Source of the DNA: Pyrrhosoma nymphula
Taxonomy: Eukaryota; Arthropoda; Insecta; Odonata; Coenagrionidae
DNA length: 64,000 nucleotides
NCBI GenBank assembly: GCA_963573305.1
Contig: OY754333.1
Span: forward strand, 17,047,013 to 17,111,012
Direction: 5' to 3'
Shown piece after piece: positions 33,501-45,160 of this stretch (position 1 is its first letter; each line of letters opens with the position of its first letter). Below the pieces are notes generated by a model. It ran no database searches and had not been told where the DNA came from. It worked only from the letters and a program-made list of their open reading frames with translations. The translations under genes were made by a program, and so were the position numbers.

Positions 33501-36441
33501 GAGCTCGGTAGAAAGAGGAAAAAGGCTGAAAATGCTTTTTGTATATGACATCAAGATTTTCAAATATATCATTCACACAGAAAAAAATAGCATCTGTCTA
33601 TTCAATTGTTATTGAGAGTGAAATATGTACTGATACTGGAAATGCATAGTGACTCAAATGATTTATCTGAGTATAAAAGGGTCATGGAAAAAAGTAGCTA
33701 AAAGAAATAAATATTTGAAGAAATAAAAATGAGTCACCGTTTTAGACACTTGCAAAAACGAGTAAAGAAACAACGAATTAATACGGTGCTAGAATTTAAA
33801 CACGTGCATGCTTACAATCAGGGTTGATGACCAGCCAAGGCCACATTTTTGGGCAATTAATTATTTTAATATGAAAGAGCTACGATAGTCTACAAGATTA
33901 CATAATAATTACTTTTATTTATAAATTGCTACAACTCTCTTCCTCACACCATACGATACAGCCCAATGTTTTGCGCGATTCTGTCATAAAATAAACAGTC
34001 TAAGTTTGCATGAATAGTTATGTATTATATCCACCAACGTAAAAGGATGTATTCGCAAAATGCTTAAATTATTCCTTTACAGAATTAATAATTTTATTCT
34101 TTTATATTCAAAGGGCCTTCAAACATATAAACAGTGAAATAAATGCGTTATTTAAAACCAAACACGTATGTTTTGATTTTTGTACGTAATTCGCAAGGGC
34201 CTAGCATTAACGATTGAGCTCCTTTACTGCTATGCAAATTATTTCATATTAAAACTTTTTTCTGGCCAATCTTTCCTTTCAATTCTTCATTTTACAAAAA
34301 TACTTAGTCAAACTAGCAATGGCACGCCATAATTTCGTCTACGATCTAATGCTTTAAAATCGGATAGTACGGCTTTCAGGCTGTTTAGTTAATTTTGTTG
34401 ACATCGTGAAAATCTATCCCTCAAATTCGTCATCACATTCCACTATTGCATTCGTGAATGCGCTATATTCCCAGTGTTGCCCTTCAATTTGTAAATATTA
34501 GTTTTGAAAGAATGATTTTAGGTGTGAAATTCAGTTTTCAAAAGGTACTTTGATGAAAACACTGCGAAAAAAATAAAAATATTCCAAAAACCTTTCAAAC
34601 TTTGAAGACAAAGGGATTTGAAGTTTGGATCTCCTTAATGATGAAGGAAAATTACTTCCATCTTTTAAAGAATTTACATTAAAAAATGTCATCACCTTAT
34701 TTAGTGTTTTCAGGATCTTTTTCAATCACTGAAGCAATTGTGCATTTCAAGTTTCAAACGCCCGTGATGTCAAACACCTCCACCTATATAATAATTGGTA
34801 TCGCTGGGATGAATTACGTGTTGGCCTAGAGAATGAAAGATTTCATGTGTTTCAATAGTTTGTCTGGGTGGTTTTTGGTTGAAGATTATCAATCACTCCA
34901 CCTGATTTTTCTCAAACATTTGCATAAAAATGTGATATATTGAGAAGGGGACGTTGTAAAGGAAGAATGTAGTCATTTGTAGCGCAAACTTTTTGTTGGA
35001 AGGTGATTAGGCAAATATTTGAATTAATATTTCGCGGGGGCTCTCTAATCAAAGCTGGCAAAACTGATTATCTCACTTTTATCAAGTCTCACATTCGCTT
35101 TCGAACCAAACCAAACCATTCCGAACCAAACCATTTTCCCCAAATACGAAAGAGCATTGACACTGACTTGGAATAAATAAAATATATCCATCCTAATGAC
35201 AAAGAAACACTAGTGAATTTTCCACCCTTATATAAACCACAGATCAAGATTTCAACACGTTATGCCGTCATTATGACACAGTTTTACAAATATCTCGGCT
35301 CTATACATAAATAGAATAAAGAGAATATTTCCTCAGTGTTTCTCTGTCTTAAAAATGGACAGTCTCCTCATATTAACCACTTCAACATACCCTCACTTAT
35401 CCATACCCCCACCACCCACTTTTGCTAACTTATTCGAATCTCTGCATCCAATACAAGCCTATATACCCTTTTATATGAGGTAACATAAAAAATTAATAAA
35501 GCTGCATTATTTGAGAGTCTCGGAATAACAAAGAAGCTGGTTGATCCATTCGTAGGAACGGAACACAGTAGCTTCATCACAAGGTAAATTAAAACCACTG
35601 AGCAAACTATATCTGCCTACAGTCAGAAGAGCAGAGCATACAGTATTTCAACGGCGGTGACTCAATTATTTCCGGGAAAGATAAAGGAGGGGTGAATTTC
35701 CACAAGTATGAATTGAGATAACATGAAACCCAAACGGAGTGAAGTGAAGATGAGTCTGAATTAGACCCCTTAAAAAAGGCTATCAAACAAATTGAAGTTA
35801 TTAGAACAACTGAATACATATAAGAAATGATAATGCGAAGCGAATTGAAACTTTCCACGGTATTTTAATAAAAATAGGTATTACTATGCAATTCCACCTT
35901 GATGTATTTAATACTCTATATACTACCGGTATTACATGTGACATTTTGGAAAAGCAAAGTGACATTTTCATTGCTACATATAGAATCAATAATACCTATA
36001 CAATTATTAGCTAAAAATCCGCTCTTATTCTAACGGTTTCACGAAATAATTTAACACATAGCATTAAGTGCCAACCATAAACGTAAAATTTTGAAAATAT
36101 TCAAAATTTGAAAAAGACATTTATTTGATTAGAATTAAAAGGTGAGGACAACGCGCGTCAGGCATTGAAATGTCCATTAATTTCAAACTGCCAATATGGC
36201 TTCACCCGTTTTAAATGAGGAATAAATTTCAAAACGAATATGCATATCAAATATTCATGACCCTTACCCAAAATAAGATCGTGGATAATGCCCATTTCCT
36301 TCAGGCGTTTTTTCAGGTGTTCTAAGTTTTCAACACTTGTGTCTTTGATTCCAATATGATATACTTTACCTGCTATTATCAAACAACTGGCATTACTATG
36401 AATAATATTAGTAGGCTATGAATACAGAAAATGAGACTTAC
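30519..36441 (-). other. Intron of the kainate receptor gene
   Basis: The intron between the first and second exons seen is 5923 bp. Apart from the candidate exon at 36268-36369 it is AT-rich and holds no recognised gene. A more GC-balanced patch lies at about 31780-32290 and a short direct repeat (CGAACCAAACCATT) at about 35100-35140. At 32690-32780 the minus strand has a TGATGATCGAAAC string that could be a worn relative of the small elements described at 28.1 kb. Confidence 0.85.
36268..36369 (-). other. Candidate duplicated or relic receptor exon next to the 36.5 kb exon
   Basis: A 102-bp open segment on the minus strand. It is preceded by GATAATAGCAG and followed by G|GTAAGG, so both ends look like splice sites. 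It starts with GT after a split codon, the same phase as the neighbouring exon 72 bp upstream. The translation KVYHIGIKDTSVENLEHLKK continues RLKEMGIIHDLIL. It resembles the neighbour's VDIYLRQADP...VLKEIKSREIYNLVV, most clearly IIHDLIL against EIYNLVV. Its end phase (1) does not fit the exon at 30.5 kb (phase 0), and splicing it after 36442 would hit a stop. It may be a decaying duplicate, an alternative exon with an unseen partner, or chance. Confidence 0.4.
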
Positions 36442-36617
36442 CCCTCGCAGGAAATGGTGCATGTTTTCTGCTTTCGTGTCCACAACCAAGTTGTATATCT
36501 CCCGCGATTTTATTTCCTTGAGGACCTGCCTGTAGTTGTCGGGATCTGCTTGCCTCAGGTAAATGTCCACATCTCGATTGGCAGGAGAGCGAACGAGCTC
36601 CCTCAACTTTATCAAAC
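36442..36617 (-). CDS. Kainate-type ionotropic glutamate receptor, amino-terminal-domain exon (first of three seen)
   Basis: An internal exon of 176 bp on the minus strand. It follows an acceptor (pyrimidine-rich tract, then TTTTAG) and is followed by a strong donor, GTAAGT. The first codon is split: one base comes from an upstream exon and GT from this one. The exon ends in phase 0. The translation starts GLIKLRELVRSPANRDVDIY, contains a conserved LKEIK helix and a beta strand IYNLVVDTKAEN, and ends HHFLRG. This order matches the extracellular LIVBP-like domain of kainate receptors (GRIK-like: GLIRLQEL, then LLKEMK). Such receptors are tetrameric glutamate-gated cation channels in neuronal or muscle membranes; this domain governs subunit assembly. 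It joins the 30465-30518 exon in frame. The exact paralogue (GluRII or KaiR class) is undecided. The upstream exon was not found. Confidence 0.93.
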
Positions 36618-37187
36618 CTAAAACGGAAGTTGGAGAGAACGTATTATTTTCACGCTGGAGTTGCAATGAACATATGCTCGACACAAACAATTACTGAGAA
36701 AATGAGGATTTCCATGATGCAGGAAGGGATAGCCAATTAAGAGGGAGGAATATAAGAATGGCACTTTGGCAGAGACATGCTAATAGTAAAAAAATAGATG
36801 CTTTCCTAAATGAGAAATAAAATGAAAATTGGTGTAGTTAAACCTAGCATGCCTATAATCCTTGAGTATCTTCGATCTCGAAGAAAAGTGAAGGCTTCGA
36901 CATTCTCGATGACTACAAACAGTTTTAAATTATCTGAGGTAGTCATCAATACTAAGATCGGTTTACTGAAGCTCTAAACTTCTTTCTATTTCCAGCTATC
37001 CACTATATTATTGTATAATTGTTAACATTGAATCAAATAATCGTTTTAGAACTCTCGGACTTTCCACCGGTTAAGGTTCTCCATTACTCCCAATGTTTCC
37101 ACAAGCAACTCCCCTATCGTCAGTTCTCTCCCAGCTCTCGTGCAGTGAGGTTCCTTCTCGCGCTTGGGCCGAATACCAAAAAGCGAC

Positions 37188-38125
37188 ATGGTCAACTGCA
37201 TAGTTTGCCTGCAGGTGGTTAATAGGGGAAAGTCATCAATACAGTGTGCTTGCTGTTCCAGCTGTTAGAAGCGGGAGATATTGAGTTTATTGTGAAAAAT
37301 AAATGTCAATGGAGCTGCCAATCCTGTGAATGCAAGAAAAGAGCCATTCCAGCGGAAAATCGAGCGGCAAGTCCAATGGGAAAGCATCCACAAGCGGACA
37401 CCACAGCACTTCAGAACATGTTTCAAGAGCTACTTCAGAGCCTACAATTGCTAAAGGAGGAATAGAAGGAGCTAACATCAGCTATACAAGGTAATAGTGA
37501 ATTACTGACGGAGCAATCTGAAAAACTAAGTGAAGCGGTTATAGAACTAAACAAGTTAAAAGCTGCAATAGACGGTATTTTAGAAGAAAATGCTGCTCTC
37601 AAACGCAAAGTGTCTGACCTTGAATTAATGCTAAATAAAACTGAGCAAAGAATGTTGCGAAACTCACTTGAAATTCAGGGCATCCCAGTTAAACCGAATG
37701 AAGATACATATAAGTTAGTCGGTGAAATTGGGGCTGCTCTTGGAGTATCAGTGACCGCCGAGGAAATCGACTTTTGCTATAGAGCTCGCTCAAGACCGTC
37801 CGTTAATGAGTCAACTCAGCCACCAAACATAGTGGTCAGGTTTGTGAGGCAGTCAACTAGAGATACGTTTATCCAACGAAAGAGAGTCAAGAGGGAGGTT
37901 ACAACACGAGATATCGGGTGGTCAGAGACACAAGTCAGCACAATATATGTTAATGAGGCTCTTACCCATTTTTACAAAAAGATGTTGGCACAAGCACGCG
38001 CCTTGCGGAAGGAGAAAAAAATTAAGTACGTTTGGGTGAGAGCAGGGAATGTCCTGTGTCGTAAAGACGACAAAGAGCCAGTTGTAGCTATAACATGCCT
38101 AGAGGAGTTAAATAGATTTAAATAG
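37188..38125 (+). pseudogene. LINE ORF1, PHD-finger and coiled-coil nucleic-acid-binding protein (broken)
   Basis: The first ATG (37188) starts MVNCIVCLQVV and gives an early CxxC pair plus QCACC; this frame stops at TAG near 37266. The zinc cluster goes on in another frame with WSCQSCECKK (about 37310), so one frameshift lies within the finger. That second frame meets a TAG at 37463-37465 and then stays open to 38125. Residues after the stop form a heptad-like coiled coil (SEKLSEAVIELNKLKAAIDG, then EENAALKRKVSDLE). After it comes an L1 ORF1p-like module containing RNSLEIQGIP and the strand PPNIVVRFV, ending in a lysine-rich tail. The product would bind element RNA and chaperone reverse transcription. 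As it stands it cannot be made whole. Confidence 0.75.
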
Positions 38126-38453
38126 CAACGACAGATCTCTGACCCCTGGTATCCGACACCCCTTTATTGCAAGAGGACAAAATCGTTATTATTTCAAATT
38201 GTATTATCTATTTTTAGTCATCACCATTGTAAAAATATCAAATATTTACACACCATGATAAGTTTGATTTCGATAAGGATAAAATTAAATAAGCCTCTCG
38301 TTATCGTAATGGTTTCTAATATAACAAATGAGTTTATGGTTCCCTATAATGCATGTAAACAACACTTTCTTCATGTTGTCAAAACCCCATGGATCTATGT
38401 CTATGTTCTCGTTTTTGAGTTATCTTGGATAATAATTATTTTAAATCGCCTAA

Positions 38454-41222
38454 ATGAATGAGTTATTGATTTGTCATGTTAATGCACAATCGCTAAGGGC
38501 TCACTTCGACGAATTTGAAGACTATTTTTTTAAACGGGCGTTACACATCATTTCAATATCCGAAACCTGGCTAAAACCTAATATCTGCTCAGTTGAGGTC
38601 AACCTGCGAGGTTACGCATTATACCGTTGGGATAGAGTGGGGGGTGGAGTGGCAGTGTTGATCCGAAACGACTTTAAGGTTCGGCGGCTCGGGGCTTCTC
38701 AAGGACACCAGGAATGTGCACTGGAATACCTTATGCTGGAGATAACCGTTGAGAAAAACAACATTCTCTTTATAGTGATTTATCGTCCACCAAAAACAGC
38801 ATTTCTTAAAGAGTTGGAGAAAGTTCTGTTTGAAATGGTACCATTGTACGAAAATATAATCATCGCGGGAGATTTCAACGTAAATTTTACCCAAGATAGC
38901 ACAGAAAAACAACATTTGGAAAACCTTTTTTTCTCACTTGATCTCCACATAGTGCCATTCAACCCTACACACCATCTGGCCAACAGTAATTCATGGCTAG
39001 ATCTTATCGTCACTGACCAGGGGGATAAAATTTCAAAACATGGGCAATGTCCAGTTAGTTTCCTATCATTCCATGATCTAATATATGTATCATATGCATT
39101 ACCAGTCCCTGAGCTATCTGAAAAAGTATTCATCGGTCGTAAATACAATGATATAAATGCAGAAAGTCTCTCCAGCGATCTCCTGACGCAAGATTGGAAT
39201 GAGTTATTTGTGGCTGAAAGTGTTGACGATAAGATGAGCATATTTTACAGAATGATGACGACACTGATGAATAAACATGCGCCCCTAAACGCCTTTCATG
39301 TAAGGCATAAACCTGCGCCATGGATCACACCGGAAATAAGAATCATCATGAAAGAAAGAGACAGGGAGAGGAAAAAGTTCATTAGAACCGCGCATCCGAA
39401 AGCACATGATAGATTTAGGTTCCTTAGGAACAAAGTTGCTTCCCTTATTAGAAATAAGAAAAACGAATTCCTCATGGAAAAGTTTACAAATTCAAAGGAC
39501 AGCCGCACGCTATGGTCGTATCTTCGTAAATATAAAATTATAAACAAAAGCAATAACTCAAGGGTAACTCCTCCTTTAGAAGACCTTAACGACTTCTTCC
39601 TATCCACTCCCAATCACACTCAAACTCATAGAATAATATCAAATGTTGTACCTTTCAAGGACGATAACTTCTATTTTACGCTACCCTCACCGGCTACAGT
39701 AAAAAAGGAAATCCTTAAAACGAGGTCAAACGCAATCGGACCTGATGAAGTGTCAAACAAATTTATCCAATTATGCATAAACGAAATTCTGCCAGTGATT
39801 CAGCATTTATATGAATACTGTCTGCTAAATTCATGTTTCCCATCTTGTTGGAAGAAAGCATTTATAAGGGCAAACCCGAAAGTACCGATTCCCAAAGATT
39901 TATCCGACTATAGGCCAATTTCTATTCTCAGCGTGTTATCCAAAGGATTAGAAAGAATCGTCGAGACGCAACTGAAAGAATATCTTACGAAAAATAACCT
40001 CTACGACCCACTCCAATCAGGATTTAAACCAAATCATAGTACACAAACAGCGCTCCTTAAATTAACAGAAGATATTAGATTAAATAAAGAAAATAAAAGG
40101 CTAACAATTTTTATTTTATTAGATTTCAAAAAAGCTTTCAATTCCATCGATCATGAAGTGCTTCTACAGAAATTGAAGTATTTAAATTTCTCTGCCAGTA
40201 CGTTAAACCTGTTCAAATCATATTTAACAGGACGCGTACAAGCAATAAAAAGTGAAGATGGATCCTCCTGTAAACCTGTCTCTATTGGACTACCTCAGGG
40301 CTGAATACTGTCACCACTACTATTTTCTATTTTCATGAAAGATTTACCCGATACCCTCCAACACTGCGACTATCACTTGTATGCCGATGATCTACAGATT
40401 TACATATCTTGTCCCACCTCATTACTACATGAAACGATCGGCAAAGTGAATGAGGACATAAATAGAATATGCATATGGGCCAATGACAATAAAATTTTTA
40501 TTAATCCATTGAAAACTAATGCGATTATTATAGGTAGCTCGAAATACATGAATAACTTGAGAAACATAGGTCCGAATATTAGGGTGCAAAACTGCAACAT
40601 TGAATTTTCCAAGTCAGTGCTTGATCTGGGAATGAAGATAGATGACACGCTCTCTTGGAAAGAACATGTTAACGAAATATGTAATAAGACGTTCAGAACG
40701 CTATCCAGATTGAAAAGAAACCGAAAGAGCCTACCCCCAAAAATCCGACTTCAATTGGTCACCTCACTGGTGTTACCTTACTTTGACTATTGCTGCGTAG
40801 TATACAACGACATAATTGAAGAGCTGGACCTTAAGCTACAGAGGACAATGAATGCTTGTGTCAGATTCATATACAATGTCCCTAAATACGACCATATAAG
40901 CTCATATTACAGGAAGGCAAAACTCCTTACTACCAAACAGAGAAGAACTTACTTCATCATAAATCTGACGCGGAAAATTTTAACTACCAAAACACCAGAA
41001 TACTTGTTTAACCTCTTTCAATTTTCCCGAGAAATCAAGCAAAGAGTAACCCGAGCACCACTAGAACAATTGTACACACCTAGCCACAGATCTACAGCGT
41101 ACAGCAACTCCTTCGCAGTACAGGCAGCAAGGTGTTGGAATGCGGTACCCATTGAAATTAGGAACGCATCCGAAAATGTGTTCAAAACTAAAATATTTAA
41201 CTACGTCTATAAATTAAAGTGA
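38454..41222 (+). pseudogene. LINE ORF2, endonuclease and reverse transcriptase with one in-frame stop
   Basis: One reading frame, interrupted only by TGA at 40303-40305. The endonuclease part has HVNAQSLR, SISETWL, IYRPP, AGDFNV and SWLDLIVTDQ. The catalytic SDH motif reads SFH (within LSFHDLI), so a metal-binding aspartate is missing. The reverse transcriptase has RPISILS, QSGFKPNHST, motif A LLDFKKAFNSID (the usual second Asp is Asn), motif B GLPQG followed by the stop, and motif C YADDLQIY. The thumb and C-terminal part run LGMKIDDTLSWKEH to the end. The domain order and YADD context fit the CR1/Jockey group. ORF2 protein nicks target DNA and copies the RNA in place; this copy lacks both an intact endonuclease and an open frame. 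Confidence 0.88.
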
Positions 41223-41310
41223 TTTTACCCTTTTTCAGAATAGTATAATTACAAAGCATATGGTCAATATCAATATCGGGACATGTAAATTGGATGGAGC
41301 TGTAACCCGG

Positions 41311-41676
41311 GGGTGGAAGTTGGCACGGTTGTGGCAGGCGATGAGGGATGTAGGTATTTGTTGCCCCGGCCAACCCGCCACCCTCTGAATGAATATCATC
41401 CGCAGTTTATTTTTTGGAAGAAAAGAAAATCATACTAAACTATGACTATTTTTTTGTTAATAGAAATATTGTACATGAACTAAAGATCTGCAAGAGGCAA
41501 ATTGTGTAATGGGATAATTGTTAATGAGATAAATAATAAAATTTTGTGATTATATAAAAACTGAATATGTGAACCAGGCTGATGGTAAGGAAATTCCCGG
41601 GTGGGTGGTGGTGGGTATGATGGTGACAGGTGAAGAAGGGTGTAGGTTTATGTTGCCCCGGCCTATCCACCACCCC
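41311..41676 (+). repeat. Diverged internal duplication in the LINE 3' untranslated region
   Basis: Two related segments lie about 280 bp apart after ORF2: about 41311-41384 and about 41597-41676. Both have GATG(T)AGGT, then TTGCCCCGGCC and CCACCC in the same order, preceded by CCCGGG(T)GG. The intervening sequence is not duplicated. This looks like an old internal duplication of the element's tail. Confidence 0.6.
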
Positions 41677-41984
41677 AAGGGTATACCAGACCTGATCTGT
41701 ATTATGGGAAAGTGTACCATTCATTGTATCTTTTTTTTGAACCTAGAGTCCTTTGGACTAGGTTCTAATAAACACATTATTCTATTCTATCGTCTTCAGG
41801 GATCCTAGAATTAAATTCATTGTTTCGATCATTTACAATCTTCAGCATCTTATGCATGCTGGGGATACGTTTTACACTATTATTGGTGCTTTTATCTCAC
41901 CTAATAAGAGCTATCTTAACTCTTGTGATAACTTCATGCGGATTATTTAACAACATTAGGTTATATCTATTTGAAGAAAAAGAC

Positions 41985-42740
41985 GGTGATTTTCTTTATC
42001 CATATGCATATCCACTGAATGCGATAGAGGTGCAGTACGAAAGGGATGAGATGAAGATAAATCATACGAAGAGGAAAGTGATGAGATTTTCTAAGAAGTA
42101 AAAAGGTGGGGCAGAATATAAGAGTGGGAGGGAAGAAAATAGAGCAGGTCGAGCAGTTTACGTATCTGGTAGTTTTTGGAGGAGAATGGCTTTAGTAGTA
42201 GGGACTTCAGGTGTTGCCCTCGGTTAAGAAGCATTTTCAAAGAGAAGAGAATCGATGATGGCAGTCTGAGAAGAGAAATAAAGACAAGACTTATAATATG
42301 GAGTGTGGTGCTGTATGTGTCGGAAACTTGGCCATTGCAAAGGGAGGATGTACCTAGAGTAGAGGCGTTTGAGATGTGGATTTGGAGATGGATGGAGTGG
42401 GTCAGCTGGGTGGCGAGGAAGACGACTGATGTGATGGGGTTTTGGAAATAGTTGGAGAGATGAGCAAGCTGTTGGCAGAGTTTCGGAGAAGGCAGAAGGG
42501 AGGAAGTTTGGAGAGGAGAGGGCATTTTGAAAGGGTGATAGAGGGGAGAACACAAGGGAAGCGTTGAAGAGGAAGGAAGAGGATAGGAGTTCTGCACGTA
42601 ATAAGAAGAAGCAGAAGATGCGAGAAATTTAAGAGGGATCTAATTGTGAGGAATCTATAGAAGGGAGAACTAGACATTTCAGAAATTGGGATGTGGGATC
42701 AGGACTGTCCAATAACCTACCAATCAGCTGGTACTCAGAT
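41985..42740 (+). mobile_element. LINE 3' fragment (reverse-transcriptase tail), RTE-like, decayed
   Basis: Conserved landmarks of the post-RT region appear in shifting frames: KRKVMRFSKK, then VEQFTYL-like sequence near 42155, ENGFSSRD, VVLYVSETWPLQREDV, VEAFEMWIWRWMEWVSW, and RGHFERVIEGRTQGKR. There are at least two frame breaks and several stops. The tail holds CCTACCAATCAGCTGGTA (about 42716-42733), a string also present on the minus strand at 27.4 kb and, degraded, at 24.7 kb. It therefore marks the 3' end of one LINE family. It lies right behind the CR1-like element. Confidence 0.8.
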
Positions 42741-45021
42741 GAAAAAAAGCACTGAACAACCATAGCTTTTGAATCTTATAACCTATTACTTGGTTTACAG
42801 CAAACAGTATATTAAACGGAACGTCGGCAACAGAAATGTTATGCAAGATTATAACTACACATATTGTTTTATTAGTATTTATATAAATATTGTTTGATTA
42901 TTCAAACAATTATTGTGTATGTTATGTTCACGTACCTCCGTCCATAAATAAACCTAACCATATATCACAGATTGAAGGCTTCCGCGGAATTCCTTGTCGC
43001 TGAATCTATTCATCTATTTTAGAGTGTCGTCCAGCGTCTGTATTGTATGGCAGTTGTTTTGTTGTCGCTCCTGGGAGCGACTTTTGATCGAAGATGCTGG
43101 ATCACGATTTTATCTAGAATATTCGACCAAAAGACGCGGGCAGGAGTGCTAGCGATACTGTTGTTGACGTACGACACTGATGCTGGAGGGCACCAGAAGA
43201 AATTAAGAGATTTAGTTGTACAATTAATTAGATGTGTATTTAATACCGACTATCCGTGAATAAACAAAAAAAAACAATTACAAAAAATTTCGAACGGGCT
43301 GATGGGTGTTCATCAAGCCTAAATAGACACAATTTGAAACAAAGTTTAAAAGAAAGTATATATCAAGTGTGTAAATTGATATAAAAAATTCAAAAACGTA
43401 TACTTAATTTTATGTGGAAAAATCACTTATGATATTATCAAAATATTCGTCATGTTTTTAGTTAATGCTTGTTCTATAGGTAATTATTAGTTTTGTTTTG
43501 CAGTTATTTCTAATGAATTGTAATTGGTTTAATTTTTAGAATATTTCATACTCCCCTTGCAATTTAAAATTACTTAAAACATTTTTATACTCATTCTGGC
43601 CCCTCCTTTCCGTCCTTCAAGCAGCGCCCCTGAGAGGGAAGGCGAGGAGTTTGCCTCCCTTGTACCAGATTGTTACGACGCCGACCGGGACTCAATGGAG
43701 CCTTCTCCCTTTAAAAACGTTTCCATACGCACGGGATCGTTTGGAGAACGAGAGAGGGAAGGGATTCAGAGAGGAAGATGAAGTAGAAGAGAGAGTCATG
43801 GAGTGAGGGAGGGAGAAACGCGATGACCAAGAATTTTTTTATGTGTTTCAATTCCCAAAACAAGAGCCTTCCACTCATCTCAATTAAAATATCAGAATTC
43901 CGTGTGGCGTTTGTCGAAAATCTCGTTTCATTCGTTCGCCTCTTGTCGGTTATGTGGACTACAGACTTCCCGCTTTTTCGTGTTTTTTTTATATACACCT
44001 CTCGTCCTTTTTTATGCATACATAGTGGCGCACGACAACTTTTCCGCCAAAAAAATATATATATATTACGTGTCCGATCTTTTTATTTCACAATTACGAT
44101 AACAGTTCGTCGCTCCGATGAAACGTAATTAAAATTCTCGCGTCGTTTTCGGAGATTAAAGGCAGCCGGGAGGAGGTTTTTTCCTGGGCGTCCAAATATG
44201 TGCGCATCGTCCAAGCGTCGCCCTGCGTAAAGACGGGGCTGGCTAAGTTTTTTGTAAATCGTTTTGCTATCATTAATTTTCCGGAATCAAATTAAGAGGA
44301 AATCAAATTAAGGTCAGAGAGTAAATTGGGGTCCATTTTGTTTCTCTTGAATTTGACGCTTGCAGTTTCAGATTGGGGTGACATGAGAATAGATTTTGTA
44401 TTTCTATGAAAGTGGAGTGGAAGACTGTCAGGAAGATTACTGTCGCCATCATCAGGAACAGCGATTTATATCGGGAATTGTTCACGATTTTTTAGGACAT
44501 TCTAAAACCAGGAGTGGTAAACATGGGCTACGAAACAACTGAAGCCACGTGACCCAATAAAATTAAATGCGTTTAAATATTTTACAATCTGTCTCAATCT
44601 CTTTTCAAATCACTATGTAATAAATGATATTATTCAGCATTTGACTCTTTTATATATTGCCCAGTTTTTATTTATATGATGAATTCAAGCTTACTCAAAG
44701 AATCTGACGATTCTAAAGCTCGTAACAGTAAGCGTATCTATCGCAGACAAATGTTTTTTTCACAATAGAACAGGAGGCCGAACGCAAAGATTTGAATCGA
44801 CCCTTGAGCAAGAGATCTGTTGCAAAACAAAATCTGCGACGTGGCGCCACCCCTGATCGGTGTATCTTGTTCGTCATAAACCGTAAAGCTCATACGGTTA
44901 TTGTGCTACTGAATTTGAGACTCACATAAATCACGTAAAAATCGAGATTCATGAACGCGACCAACTGAATACCCTACATCATTTAGATGAAAGAAGCAGA
45001 CCACCCAAGACCTCAGTTCTC
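42741..45021. other. No gene recognised
   Basis: Mixed AT-rich sequence with a GC-balanced, purine/pyrimidine-skewed patch at 43600-44240. The small open frame at 43047-43259 (MAVVLLSLLGATFDRRCWIT) contains the hairpin GTCGCTCCTGGGAGCGAC near its start and is not recognised. Confidence 0.55.
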
Positions 45022-45160
45022 GTGTGATTTCACGTAGGCTTTTTATTCTCACGAACCGGGTTTCGACGTACAACGTCATCTTCAGATGTATTCAACCTGA
45101 AGTAATGTTGTGCGTCGAAACCCTGGTCGTCTGAATGAAAATCTATGTGAAATCACAAAT
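45022..45160. repeat. Imperfect palindrome with two hammerhead-like halves
   Basis: Arms 45022-45085 and 45097-45160 are inverted around ATGTATTCAAC. On the minus strand the left arm reads CTGAAGA (complement of 45079-45085), stem GACGT-TGT-ACGTC, GAAAC, CCGG, TT. On the plus strand the right arm reads CTGAAGT, a worn stem, GAAAC (45117-45121), CCTG, GTC. The outer ends share GTGATTTCAC. The plan is the same as in the 10.4 kb palindrome, but the sequence is diverged. Confidence 0.8.

Larger units (their letters stand above)
37085..41796 (+). mobile_element. CR1-like non-LTR retrotransposon, nearly full length, inactivated
   Basis: A two-ORF LINE. ORF1 (from 37188) has a PHD-like cysteine cluster, then a coiled coil and an ORF1p-like domain; ORF2 (38454-41222) has an apurinic-type endonuclease followed by reverse transcriptase with YADD. 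The 3' untranslated part (41223-41796) ends in an ATTCTATTCTAT tract, the style of CR1 tails. Damage is light: a frame break in the zinc finger near 37250, a TAG at 37463-37465, and a TGA at 40303-40305 inside the reverse-transcriptase motif B. The 5' border is approximate and no target duplication was found. The element lies in the sense opposite to the receptor gene, just upstream of its 36.5 kb exon. Confidence 0.88.

Noticed and set aside
33207..33615. Opposite-strand open frames of 121 and 74 residues
   Set aside because: Slight resemblance to retroelement tails could not be substantiated; no ordered motifs.
38619..39613. Minus-strand open frames within the CR1-like element
   Set aside because: Antisense shadows of ORF2, whose plus-strand reading has all endonuclease and reverse-transcriptase motifs.
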